Source of the DNA: a delta proteobacterium NaphS2
GTDB taxonomy: Bacteria > Desulfobacterota > DSM-4660 > Desulfatiglandales > Desulfatiglandaceae
Direction of reading: 5' to 3'
Length of the DNA stretch: 46,276 bases
Assembly: GCA_000179315.1 (NCBI GenBank)
Contig: ADZZ01000404.1
Span: forward strand, 1 to 46,276
Part shown: piece by piece, positions 23,458 to 31,802 of the stretch
How the letters are laid out: each line of letters begins with the position of its first letter
How positions within the stretch are numbered: the stretch's first letter is position 1
Position numbers and translations under genes: made by a program
Notes under the pieces: generated by a model
Seen by the model: only the letters and a program-made list of their open reading frames with translations
Told to the model about the DNA's origin: nothing
Databases searched by the model: none

Positions 23458-23473
23458 TTTCTCCCTGGAGAAA
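23458..23473. promoter_or_regulatory. Palindrome TTTCTCC-CT-GGAGAAA upstream of feoA
   Basis: Two perfect 7-bp arms with a 2-bp centre lie about 71 bp upstream of the feoA start, in a 176-bp gap otherwise without a gene. This could be an operator or, on RNA, a small stem. It does not resemble the usual Fur box. Next to it on the minus strand is a short direct repeat (GGGACTT and GGGGACTT). Confidence 0.3.
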
Positions 23474-23563
23474 AGAAAACGGGTCGTTCCGATAAATGCA
23501 TCCCTGAAATCGTAGCGCCGCTCTTCTCAAATCTTTTTTGTGATGAATATTCTAAGCGGGGTT

Positions 23564-24361
23564 TCAATCGATCGGTATCAAACAGTCATGGATGCGGGTC
23601 CGGCTTTCGGATGACAGCACCAGGAGGTGTTCTTCAATCTTTTTTCCGTTCATATATTCGTTCAGGAAAAACTTTGATCCGTCCATCTTGCAGATCTCGA
23701 GCCCGGCGGCCTCAATAATCACCCGGACGGCGGCCAGGTCCTGAAACGTCTCACGGGAAATAATGGCCGCTTCCGCCCGCCCGGCGGCAACATAGCACAT
23801 GTGGGCGGAAGTACAACCGAAACTGCGAATCTTTCCCGCGAAGGATGGACGGTAGTGGTGGTTGAACCTCGCATAGGTCAGCAAAACACTTTCGTCATTG
23901 ATTTCAGAAGGAGGTGCTGCGTAGATTTTCCGTTCGCCCCAATATGCCGCCCCACCGGCATTGGCATGAAAAAGGTCACCGGTTGCGGGCATATAAAATA
24001 CCCCGAAAACAGGCCATGCGTTTTCCAAAAGGGCCAGTGACATTCCCCACAGAGGAATCCCGCCCTGAAAATTGGCAACACCGTCAAGGGGATCAAAGAC
24101 CCACAAGTATCGCTTGTCTTCGTGGGAGTACCCCGAGTCTTCCTGCTGGTTGGCAAACAACTGATGTTCGGGAAAGCAATCGTCTAAACGGTCATGGAAG
24201 AACTCCGTCAGATGAAGTTCCGCTTTGGTTACCAGTTCTTCATCGAACCGTTCTCCGGGTTTCGCCTTTCCATAATATGAAAGTGCTGTATTTCCGGTTT
24301 CTTGAATGACCTGCTTTGCAAATCCGGTCAACGCTTCAATTCCTCGAACCGCTTTATCCAA
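23564..24361 (-). CDS. Inositol monophosphatase-family protein with altered catalytic residues
   Basis: 265 residues from a TTG start. GGGAGG sits 7 nt before this TTG, which is why it is preferred over a GTG seven codons upstream. The IMPase/FBPase-like fold is clear: QEDSG (metal-binding Glu74), WVFDPLDG (Asp90, Asp93) and FQDLAA (Asp208). The water-activating Thr after DPLDG (Thr95 in human IMPA1) is Val95 here, and the Asp of the usual VTxxD motif is Glu48 (LVTKAEL). Phosphatase activity may therefore be lost or changed. It heads the run leading into feoAB, and a promoter candidate lies upstream. Relatives act on inositol phosphates, PAP or sugar bisphosphates. Confidence 0.82.
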   Translation of the reverse strand: MDKAVRGIEALTGFAKQVIQETGNTALSYYGKAKPGERFDEELVTKAELHLTEFFHDRLDDCFPEHQLFANQQEDSGYSHEDKRYLWVFDPLDGVANFQGGIPLWGMSLALLENAWPVFGVFYMPATGDLFHANAGGAAYWGERKIYAAPPSEINDESVLLTYARFNHHYRPSFAGKIRSFGCTSAHMCYVAAGRAEAAIISRETFQDLAAVRVIIEAAGLEICKMDGSKFFLNEYMNGKKIEEHLLVLSSESRTRIHDCLIPID

Positions 24362-24693
24362 TTGGCTTCCTCCCTCTCGCACTTAGTAAACCGATGTCCG
24401 CTTCGGCCCAACCCGCCGATTCTTGCTCCCTCGCTAATGGCAATACCACCGAATTTTCCTTTCATAAAAGGAGCTTGTCAAGATTATCCCAAAATGCCCC
24501 GTGACACAATGATTTTTTCGAGCACGGCCGGTCGGACCCGGTCTATCCTGAAAGTTGTTCAACGCATAATATGGATTTAAGCGGTAGCAAGAAAAATGCC
24601 GGTTTATCAGGAGGACGTCATTGGCAAATTTGTTAACAAGCGTCAGCGCCTAAGACATTGCCGAACGCTTGTTTTATTTCCTCCGACCACTAA
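24362..24693. other. Intergenic region between IMPase-like and CGGC genes, with terminator-like repeat
   Basis: No gene is seen. Besides the promoter candidate at 24453-24481, a perfect 9-bp inverted repeat (AACAAGCGT at 24635-24643, ACGCTTGTT at 24665-24673) lies 20 bp past the stop codon of the CGGC gene. It is followed on the plus strand by TTATTT and on the minus strand by AACAAATTT. It is a weak terminator candidate for the CGGC gene. Confidence 0.45.
24453..24481 (-). promoter_or_regulatory. Putative sigma-70 promoter for the IMPase-feoAB-greA run
   Basis: On the minus strand a perfect TTGACA (complement of 24476-24481) is followed after 17 bp by GAAAAT (complement of 24453-24458, four of six -10 matches). 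The predicted start is near 24446, giving an about 85-nt leader before the TTG start codon. Confidence 0.45.
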
Positions 24694-25038
24694 CTAATGG
24701 TAATCATGGGTTCCCAGAATCACCTGGATCCCTGTGTTCTTTTCAAGGAGTTGTGCAAACTCTTCGGCAGTACCATAGGGACATCCCGGTTTTGCATTGG
24801 CAAGACAGGAACTTAAGTAGATCACATCCGGTTTGACTTCGGAAAGCTTCATGGCCATGCCCATGTTAGGCACCAGCGTTCGTCCCGGACATTCGCATTT
24901 TACAAAAGCCGTTACATGGGAAGGCTCATCAAACTTGCCCTCACCCAGTGCCGCCGCTTTAAGGCAGCGCCACTCTCCCGGACATCCGTATCCACTATCC
25001 ATGTAAGCGCCACACCCGACAACTGCAACTTTTTTCAT
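24694..25038 (-). CDS. CGGC-domain protein (putative metal-binding)
   Basis: 114 residues, soluble, with eight cysteines. It begins with a strand and a Cys (VAVVGCGAYMD), has KCECPGRTLVPNMGMAMKL, the region corresponding to the conserved Cys-Pro-Gly-Arg of CGGC domains, and ends with a strand and GTHDYH. CGGC proteins are small, predicted metal-binding proteins common in anaerobes; the biochemical function is not established. GGAG lies about 9 nt before the ATG. It is a single-gene unit divergent from the O-antigen ligase. Its promoter region holds a perfect palindrome with CRP/FNR-type half-sites. Confidence 0.85.
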   Translation of the reverse strand: MKKVAVVGCGAYMDSGYGCPGEWRCLKAAALGEGKFDEPSHVTAFVKCECPGRTLVPNMGMAMKLSEVKPDVIYLSSCLANAKPGCPYGTAEEFAQLLEKNTGIQVILGTHDYH

Positions 25039-25074
25039 TGATTTTTTCTCCTTTCCTAGTCTATTTTCATTTTG

Positions 25075-25121
25075 TTGTGAATTAATTCACTTATATTAGC
25101 ACACCCATTCTGAAATGGCAT
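25075..25121 (-). promoter_or_regulatory. Promoter with CRP/FNR-like operator for the CGGC gene
   Basis: On the minus strand ATGCCA (complement of 25116-25121), 17 bp, then TAATAT (complement of 25093-25098) gives a promoter with start near 25086. The perfect 14-bp palindrome GTGAATTAATTCAC (25077-25090) covers that start. With its flanks it reads TGTGA-N6-TCACT, one base from the CRP-family consensus. Its position over the start point suggests repression. Confidence 0.5.
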
Positions 25122-25190
25122 CAGTTTTCCAGTTGAAAGTGTGTTCCGCGCATTTGAATTTTTCAATTTTACTAAAACCAAAAGGAAACC

Positions 25191-26552
25191 ATGAAAGTGG
25201 AAAAAGGTCATATTCAGAAACCCCTTTACCTGCAGGTGTTAAATAACGGCCTTTTGTGTTTGCTGGGGATCTTCATATTTTTTAATCCCTTCCCCCATAC
25301 CACCAGCATTCAGGAAATCAGCTTCTATTTATCGGTCTTTCTGGTTGTCCTGGGTATCGTTTTCAGTAAAATCCCCTTTTCCTTTAAGTCCCCTCTTTCC
25401 GTTCCCTTAGCCTTGTTCACCCTCTGGGCGGGCCTGGGGCTCTTTTTTGCCCTGGATCCGGAAAACAGCCTTCACGATTTTTACGCGCACCTGTTAAAAT
25501 ACCTGATGCTCTATTTCATGCTGATCAATATATTCAGCACAAAGAAGCGGCTTATGTGGCTTTCGTGGATCATTATCATCTCGGCAACGGTATTCTGTGT
25601 GGGGGCGTTGGGTTATGAGTACCTGGTTCTGGGAAAGAACGAATATTCAACGCGATTCGGGGTCCGGTTTGTGCAAAACCCCACGAATCTGATGGGCGTC
25701 ATCACCCTTTTAGGGGCCATCCTTTCGACCCATCACCTGACGGTGAAAGGGCGATCCTGGTGGTATTACGCACTCCTGGTGTTCTGTCTGCTGGCACTTT
25801 TGGGGGTGACCGTGCTGACCGAGTCGCGGAGCAATTTTGTAGCCTTGGGAATGGTAGCGGTCATTTTGCTCTTAAAATACAAGAAAGTGTTGTTGGCTTT
25901 CGCGATAGTGTTTGTTCTTTTTGTCTTTTTATCTCCCGTCAAAGACAGGTTTATTCTGTCGGAAAACTCAAATGTCAGTGACAAAGGAAGCCTTCTTCAC
26001 CGAATCAGTATCGCATATATTTCCTTTGAAATCATAAAAGATTATCCGGTAGTAGGGACCGGTTTCGGCATTAAAACCTTTCAAAATCGAAAGGCCATCG
26101 ATCCAAAAGCCTACAACGCAAGGCTTCCGAAAAATCTCAGGCTGGATGAATGGGGCCCAAAAGTGGTGAATCTGAAAGCACACGAGGAACGGGCTTTGGA
26201 AAATTCCGCGAAAAACGGCCGCCCGCCCGAAGGGTTCGACATCGTGCTATATCTCTTTAAACGGCCCCACAACATGTTCTTGAATATCGGGGTGAGGATG
26301 GGCCTTGTGGGCTTGGCGCTTTTTCTCTGTCTGTTGTTCGTTGCGGGAAAAATGTGCTGGGATACCATGCGGCATGGAAAGAATCCTTTTCTAAAGAGCT
26401 GGGGCCAATGTGTGATGGCCGCATTTGCCATGTTTCTGGTCAAGGGGTCTCTGGATCCCATTTTTACGCACCTGACGGAAGTGGCCTTGTTCACCATCTT
26501 CGCCATGATCACCATTGTCTGGAATCTGAACCGTGCCGAGGCAAAAAGCTAA
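25191..26552 (+). CDS. O-antigen ligase family membrane protein (WaaL/Wzy_C type)
   Basis: 453 residues with about ten to eleven membrane segments and a large periplasmic loop (about 275-375). The Wzy_C features are the LTESRSNFVALGM segment (near 210) and, at the loop start, KDYPVVGTGFG; HNMFLNIGVRMGLVG follows the loop. Such enzymes join polysaccharide from undecaprenyl carriers to lipid A core, polymerise it, or glycosylate proteins. These cannot be told apart by sequence. AAGGAAACC precedes the ATG. It faces the minus-strand glycan genes and converges with the methyltransferase gene 11 bp away, marking one end of the polysaccharide locus. Confidence 0.88.
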   Translation: MKVEKGHIQKPLYLQVLNNGLLCLLGIFIFFNPFPHTTSIQEISFYLSVFLVVLGIVFSKIPFSFKSPLSVPLALFTLWAGLGLFFALDPENSLHDFYAHLLKYLMLYFMLINIFSTKKRLMWLSWIIIISATVFCVGALGYEYLVLGKNEYSTRFGVRFVQNPTNLMGVITLLGAILSTHHLTVKGRSWWYYALLVFCLLALLGVTVLTESRSNFVALGMVAVILLLKYKKVLLAFAIVFVLFVFLSPVKDRFILSENSNVSDKGSLLHRISIAYISFEIIKDYPVVGTGFGIKTFQNRKAIDPKAYNARLPKNLRLDEWGPKVVNLKAHEERALENSAKNGRPPEGFDIVLYLFKRPHNMFLNIGVRMGLVGLALFLCLLFVAGKMCWDTMRHGKNPFLKSWGQCVMAAFAMFLVKGSLDPIFTHLTEVALFTIFAMITIVWNLNRAEAKS

Positions 26553-26563
26553 AAGCTAGCCTT

Positions 26564-27460
26564 TTACGAGGCTTTTGTCATATAAACTTGGGTTGCCCCG
26601 TAAAGATCATAAAAATACTTCAAATGGCTTTTCAAAAAAGGTTTTATGCCGGTAAATCTGTGGACGTTTAAAGGATAGCGCAGTCTAAGCCCTGCTTGCT
26701 CCGCCAAAATTTTCAAGGAATTTCGATTAAAGCAGTTTATGTGCTCGAGGGGCTGTATCGGGCCTTTTCGGGCTTTCCAGTTCGGGTCCTGAAGATCCCT
26801 GTCTACGCCTTTTCCATTGGGTACTTGAATATGGATAATGCCATCTTTTTCAAGTACCCTTGCCAATTCACGGATACTTTCCTTCGGATCGGGAATATGC
26901 TCGAAAACCTGATTTGCATATATGTAGTCAAAACTATTACTTTTTTCTTGGGAAATATCGGCAATGACGGTTAGACCGTTTTTTCTGGCAAATTCTACTC
27001 TGATCTTCGATATTTCAACCCCAGTAACATCATAGTTGTACGCTTTTGCCAAATTCGACCAAAATCCCCATCCCATGCCATATTCAAGCACGCGAATCTC
27101 GTGCGGCTTTTTATTGGAAAATTTGCAGATGCTCTCGATTTCCAACGCATAGCTTTTAAATAAGCCGATGTCCGCAAGTTTTTTCTTCGCCAGGCTTTTT
27201 TCGGCGGATATCCACTTCTCATACAGCAGGAACATATTGGGGTCGGTCAGAATATATTCCTGGAACAATAGATCACAGTCATTACACCGTGCGATATTAT
27301 AGTCATCTGATTCTACTTTATTTTTTGGTATCCTCCCTTCGTAAAACGAATCCAAAAACGGCCATATCCTTTGGTCTGTAAATCTCGCGGAATAGATAAC
27401 GTTATAGGAATGGCTTCCACAACATGGGCAAGCGTTTCTCTTTATAAAATTCTCACTCAT
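26564..27460 (-). CDS. SAM-dependent methyltransferase with N-terminal zinc knuckles
   Basis: 298 residues. The N-terminal zinc-binding region has Cys11/Cys14 (CPCC) and Cys59/Cys62 (RCNDC), common in methyltransferases of sugar and surface-glycan loci. The class I fold shows the SAM loop VLEYGMGWGFW (124-134; the first Gly of GxGxG is Tyr-Gly), a motif II acidic residue in GVEIS, and the post-motif YANQVFEHIPDP. It probably methylates a sugar or glycan intermediate; the position is unknown. No good ribosome binding site is present, but it starts 15 bp after the ABC exporter gene, so it is probably co-transcribed. A+T content is slightly higher than in its neighbours. Confidence 0.85.
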   Translation of the reverse strand: MSENFIKRNACPCCGSHSYNVIYSARFTDQRIWPFLDSFYEGRIPKNKVESDDYNIARCNDCDLLFQEYILTDPNMFLLYEKWISAEKSLAKKKLADIGLFKSYALEIESICKFSNKKPHEIRVLEYGMGWGFWSNLAKAYNYDVTGVEISKIRVEFARKNGLTVIADISQEKSNSFDYIYANQVFEHIPDPKESIRELARVLEKDGIIHIQVPNGKGVDRDLQDPNWKARKGPIQPLEHINCFNRNSLKILAEQAGLRLRYPLNVHRFTGIKPFLKSHLKYFYDLYGATQVYMTKAS

Positions 27461-27475
27461 AATTATTCAACCACC

Positions 27476-29185
27476 CTATCTGACTTTTTCAACCTTGCCG
27501 CCGTCGATGCGGTACAGAGTATGGACCTCTTCCATGAGCGCCGGTTGGTGGGAAATCGCCACGATGGTGACCGTTCCGGCCAGGTTCCTCAGAGTTTTAC
27601 AGATTTCGGCCTCCGTTTTGGGATCCAGAGCGGTGGTCACCTCATCAAGGACCAGGAGTTTCGGATTCCGCACGAGGGCGGTGGCAATGGCAATCCGCTG
27701 GCGTTCTCCCCCTGAAATCCGCCCCCCCCGCTCACCCACATGGGTATCCATTCCCTCGGGCAGGTGAGATACAAATTCCCAGGCCCCGGCGGCCCGGAGC
27801 GCCTCTTCCACACGGAGACGGCTAATGGAAGTATCCCCTAGTACGATGTTATTATAGATGCTCTCATGGAATAGAAACATCTCCTGGGGCACATATCCCA
27901 CCATTTTGCGCCAGGCGGTGAGATCAATTTTTCGAAGAGGCGTCTCATCGATGAAGATGGCGCCTTCCCGGGGATGGGCCAATCCCATGATCAGATCGGC
28001 AATGGTGGTTTTACCCGCGCCCGAAACACCGGAGATGCCTACAAAATCACCTACTGGAATCTCAAGGGAAACCCCTTTGAGCACCATTTTATCCCCATAG
28101 CCGAAAAAAACCTCCTGAAAACGGATTTCCCTTTTGAATATGGGTTGGAGCCTTTCACCCGAGCTGGACTCTTTTTCAGCCCCGGCGCGATTGATCGTGT
28201 CCATCAGCGACCAGAATGCGCTTTCCACGATGACCATCTTCTGGTACCGGCTCTGTACTTCATTGAGCCTCGTAACCATGCGGAAAAAAATGAATGCCAA
28301 AACGAGAACGGCTGAAAAAGGCATATCACCAAAAGAAACCAGCGCAAAGAGACCCGCGGCAAGAAAAAGGGCGGTTATCGGCTCCTGGACTGCTTTCATT
28401 GTCTCCTGGGCGATAACCTGATGTCGTTGGGCCATATTCAGATCTCTGGTTTCCGCTTCCAGCAGGGGGAGCAGATGCGCTTCGCCTGCCATGGCCTTGA
28501 TGGGTTTGATGCCCTGCAGGGCATCCGTCAGACGTGTCACGAGTGCCTTGCTCAAAACCGTCTTGCTCATACCCGCCTGACGTCCCATCTTGACCAGGCG
28601 TTTAAGCACAAACATGGTGACAAAGCCGGCCACAAACGCCACCACCGCCACTTTCCATGACACCATCACGGCAACAACCGTATAGGCCAGGAATTGAATG
28701 AGAAAAGCGATGGCAACGCAGGCCTCGTAGTATGCCAGGCCCGCCCGCCAGGCTTCAACGGCAATGGCGTTGGCAAAACGTCCGGCGGGATGACGAACAA
28801 AATATCCCCACCGGGCATTCAGAATGGCCCTGATCAATTTCACCCGGAGATCCGCCACTACCTGGGAAACCGTATACCCCACCTGACGCATGGCCAGCCA
28901 GGAAAAAAATCCTTTCAATGAAATTCCCGTGACCAGGATAAGAAGAAACACCTCGAAACGAGGTTCCATACCTAAAAAACGTATACCCTGGTCCACAAGG
29001 TCCGCGAAACCCGACCGGGGCTCATGACCGGTCCCTAAACTGACTTCAAACAGCGGTAACAGTACCGCTATGCCGATACCCTCGGCCAGGCCCGCAAAAA
29101 TCAGACAAGAGATCATCATCAGCGTCCGTTTGGGATACGCCCTGAAAAAATAAGCCATCAGGCCCGTGCTTTCTTTATTGAACAT
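27476..29185 (-). CDS. ABC exporter, fused permease and ATPase (MsbA/PglK-like)
   Basis: 569 residues: six transmembrane helices (about 1-310) and a C-terminal nucleotide-binding domain. The latter has Walker A GVSGAGKTT, Q-loop YVPQE, signature ISGGERQRIA, Walker B LLVLDEVTTALD with the catalytic Glu, and switch His in ISHQP. A homodimer would flip a lipid-linked glycan or lipid. Location in a glycosyltransferase cluster with an O-antigen ligase supports a flippase role similar to PglK or MsbA. The ATG at 29185 is chosen because AGGAG lies 8 nt before it; the frame extends six codons to a TTG. Confidence 0.92.
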   Translation of the reverse strand: MFNKESTGLMAYFFRAYPKRTLMMISCLIFAGLAEGIGIAVLLPLFEVSLGTGHEPRSGFADLVDQGIRFLGMEPRFEVFLLILVTGISLKGFFSWLAMRQVGYTVSQVVADLRVKLIRAILNARWGYFVRHPAGRFANAIAVEAWRAGLAYYEACVAIAFLIQFLAYTVVAVMVSWKVAVVAFVAGFVTMFVLKRLVKMGRQAGMSKTVLSKALVTRLTDALQGIKPIKAMAGEAHLLPLLEAETRDLNMAQRHQVIAQETMKAVQEPITALFLAAGLFALVSFGDMPFSAVLVLAFIFFRMVTRLNEVQSRYQKMVIVESAFWSLMDTINRAGAEKESSSGERLQPIFKREIRFQEVFFGYGDKMVLKGVSLEIPVGDFVGISGVSGAGKTTIADLIMGLAHPREGAIFIDETPLRKIDLTAWRKMVGYVPQEMFLFHESIYNNIVLGDTSISRLRVEEALRAAGAWEFVSHLPEGMDTHVGERGGRISGGERQRIAIATALVRNPKLLVLDEVTTALDPKTEAEICKTLRNLAGTVTIVAISHQPALMEEVHTLYRIDGGKVEKVR

Positions 29186-29239
29186 CCTCCGACTCCTGAC
29201 CAACCCGGAACGTCATGGGGTGCCGTCTAAAACCGAATT

Positions 29240-30349
29240 TCAGGATAATACACGCTCCACCCGCCTGTTCCATGTATATTCCGCTTCCAGCAATTTTCGG
29301 GCGGCCAATCCGAGTTTCAACATCAATGTCCGATTTTGCATCAGGTCTTTGAGGGCAATCGACCATGAGTCAATATCGTCAGGGGGCGTCATAAGGGCTG
29401 TTACGCCATCTTGGAGCACCTCCCTTAAAACGGGAAGATCGGACGCCACCATCGCTTTTCCGTAGGCCATGGCCTCGAACACTTTCAGAGGCGATGTCCA
29501 GCGCGATATATCGCCCCTGCCCCTTTCAAGGGTCACTTTATTTTGCAGTGGAACCAGCATGATGTCGAATCGTCGATAATATCCGCCCATATCACCCGGC
29601 TGCACATATCCGTGAAAAATAAGATTCCGAAATCCGGCCCGCTCTTTCCAGAAATCCAGGTCCTCATCCCTGCCTCCTACCACATGAAACGTCAGTTCCG
29701 GAAAGCGCGGTGCGAGCTGTGAAATAATTTCCATCCCTTTTCCGGGATAGAGTTGGCCCACGTAGCCCACCTGTAACCCTGCCGTGCCATCCATGGGTTT
29801 TTCCATTTGCCCGTCGGATTTTTCATCGGGGATATCCGCGCCGTCGTGGGCCACGATCACCTTCATTTTGTCCAGGGCGGCATAAGCCTTCAAATAGTCT
29901 TTTTTTAACGCTTGGGAGATTACCACCAGGCGATGGAAAGTCCTGCGCCTGAAGAGCCGCTTTTCCAACAGGCGCGCACCCGATCCGGCAGCAAATACAT
30001 GGGCTTCATAGATACAGGGGATACCCAAAAAGGAGGCAAGGAAAATGAGATACACATAGCGGGAGTAAAACAGATCCGGGCGCGGGGAACGTAAAACATG
30101 GAAAAACACGCAAAAGATATAGATTAAAGAGCCCACAACCCGTAATTTCGGCCAGGGGAAACGGATAATGGGAAAGGTGTCTTGTACACCATATCGGGCA
30201 TAGGGATCGTTTTTTGCAGGCTTACCCGATCTGGCATAGAGGACCACCTGGTGGCCCAGCGTGCCGAAGGCATTGCACATCTTCATGACATGAACACTAT
30301 TGGCGGTCCGGGACGGTATTTCAGAAGCTGATAGATAGGCGATGTGCAT
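29240..30349 (-). CDS. GT4-family glycosyltransferase (first of two paralogs)
   Basis: 369 residues with GT-B fold. The N-terminal domain opens with MHIAYLSASEIPSRTANSVH and GHQVVLYAR. The C-terminal domain has VGYVGQLYPGKGMEIISQL, VVGGRDED and the donor-site region SPLKVFEAMAYGKAMVASD with the conserved Glu. It transfers a sugar from a nucleotide donor to a growing glycan; the sugar is unknown. AGGA lies 8 nt before ATG. Its closest relative in the window is the gene at 31803-32933, with the same opening and motif order, on the other side of a surface-carbohydrate gene. Confidence 0.92.
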   Translation of the reverse strand: MHIAYLSASEIPSRTANSVHVMKMCNAFGTLGHQVVLYARSGKPAKNDPYARYGVQDTFPIIRFPWPKLRVVGSLIYIFCVFFHVLRSPRPDLFYSRYVYLIFLASFLGIPCIYEAHVFAAGSGARLLEKRLFRRRTFHRLVVISQALKKDYLKAYAALDKMKVIVAHDGADIPDEKSDGQMEKPMDGTAGLQVGYVGQLYPGKGMEIISQLAPRFPELTFHVVGGRDEDLDFWKERAGFRNLIFHGYVQPGDMGGYYRRFDIMLVPLQNKVTLERGRGDISRWTSPLKVFEAMAYGKAMVASDLPVLREVLQDGVTALMTPPDDIDSWSIALKDLMQNRTLMLKLGLAARKLLEAEYTWNRRVERVLS

Positions 30350-30373
30350 GGGTCTTATCCTGGGTTCAAACTT

Positions 30374-31792
30374 TCAATCAGCATGGGACGTTACACGGAA
30401 AAGGGACTTGCAGATCTTTGTGGCGCCCACATTTTCAAACCGTCCCGAAACTTTCTGTAATCGATTCAAATCCGTTTGGACCTCTCTAAGGCCCAGGGAC
30501 GAAAATTTCTGCTGCAAGTATGCGGAATTCGTTTGGCGCCCCCGACTGCGTTTTCGGAAAAATGCCCATGCGGGAAGAATCGCCCTTAAAACCGTTTTGC
30601 GGGCCAGGGCATGGACAGGCGTTGCCGCAAAAGGCACGAGACGAACATCCAGAGATCCAAGACGATCAACCATGGTTTCGGATGCCAGTCTTCCCTCCAA
30701 GCCACTGAAAAAACGTTGCGCAAGCCTTCTTTTTTCCGGTTCTGATTCGCTTTCCCGGTCCGGTTCATTTGACACCATCGCCCTTATCATCTCCACCAGG
30801 TCTTGTTCGCTGAACACCTCCCGACTCACGGCATTGGGCAAAAATGAATCATAGCGCTCGGAAGTCATGGGCCGGTACGATACCACCGGGACCCCCATCC
30901 CGAAAGCCTCGACCCCCGTGGCGCAGCTGTTGTGTATCACAACCTCGGAAGCCAATATCCAGGGCAGCACACCCCCTTCGTGCAAAACCTTGACGTTGGC
31001 GAGTCCCTTGACCTCTTCCCTCCAGACATCATGGTCTTCGGAAGGGTGGGGCCTTAAAATGATGGTGTGATCGGGAAGCGCGGCACTCAACGGTCCCAGC
31101 ATTTTGGCAAAGGCATTGTACATGTCCCCAAGAAATGCGATCCATTCCTTGAAGAAAACCTCCTTTTCGGCATCGGAAACTTTGCCCTGGTCTCTTAGGC
31201 CCTGCAGATAAGCCCCCCGTCCGAGAAAATGATTATAGCGATGAAAATTGGTATTGACCAAAACAATCCGGCCATGTCTTTCCACGATGCGTCGGGACTC
31301 CTCCCGGTAAAATTCCCGGAAGCGGGGGCGAAGAAGATCCAGGCGGGGACTTCCGCAGGGAATTACTTTTTCACGATCGTCCGCCGCGATGGCCCGCCGG
31401 ACATCCTCCGCGTGATAATCGCCCCATGCAAAAAAGATTGTTGCCTGCGCCATGGCCTTGGCTGAGACGCGTTCATGACGGTACGAGCGGCGATTCCGGT
31501 AGGCGACCCCTTCTTCGCACCAGGCCGCGACCGTATAGCCCAAATCCCGGTATCGTGCAAACCGACCCTCCATGTCCGTCGTGATATTGTTGCCGAAAAT
31601 GACCCCCCGGGGCAGAAAACGAAGATTGGTTGCCAGAGCGGCTTTGTGCCCCAGAATTACGCCGAACCCCTTTTCCGCCGCCACGCAGGACAGCAGGAGT
31701 TTGGCATGGTACTCTCTGGCTTTGGTTTCAATGGGAATCAGCAGCCATACCTTTGGCAAATTGTCACTTTTGTTTTGTTTCATGGCTTTCAT
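30374..31792 (-). CDS. Surface carbohydrate biosynthesis protein (GT-B-like)
   Basis: 472 residues. It begins with VWLLIPIETKAREYHAKLLL and contains GNNITTDMEGRFARYRDLGY, CEEGVAYR, NTNFHRYNHFLGRG and IILRPHPSED, then VIHNSCATGVEAFGMGVPVVSY. These resemble the surface-carbohydrate (surf_polysacc) family seen in glycan loci and share GT-B and glycerophosphotransferase-like traits in the C-terminal half. The exact activity is unknown. About 90 basic, Arg-rich residues at the C-terminus lie beyond the recognisable domain. No ribosome binding site is evident and ATGs at codons 1 and 4 are both possible. It is sandwiched between two paralogous GT4 genes, with 24-bp and 10-bp gaps. Confidence 0.82.
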   Translation of the reverse strand: MKAMKQNKSDNLPKVWLLIPIETKAREYHAKLLLSCVAAEKGFGVILGHKAALATNLRFLPRGVIFGNNITTDMEGRFARYRDLGYTVAAWCEEGVAYRNRRSYRHERVSAKAMAQATIFFAWGDYHAEDVRRAIAADDREKVIPCGSPRLDLLRPRFREFYREESRRIVERHGRIVLVNTNFHRYNHFLGRGAYLQGLRDQGKVSDAEKEVFFKEWIAFLGDMYNAFAKMLGPLSAALPDHTIILRPHPSEDHDVWREEVKGLANVKVLHEGGVLPWILASEVVIHNSCATGVEAFGMGVPVVSYRPMTSERYDSFLPNAVSREVFSEQDLVEMIRAMVSNEPDRESESEPEKRRLAQRFFSGLEGRLASETMVDRLGSLDVRLVPFAATPVHALARKTVLRAILPAWAFFRKRSRGRQTNSAYLQQKFSSLGLREVQTDLNRLQKVSGRFENVGATKICKSLFRVTSHAD

Positions 31793-31802
31793 TTTAAAGC
31801 TA

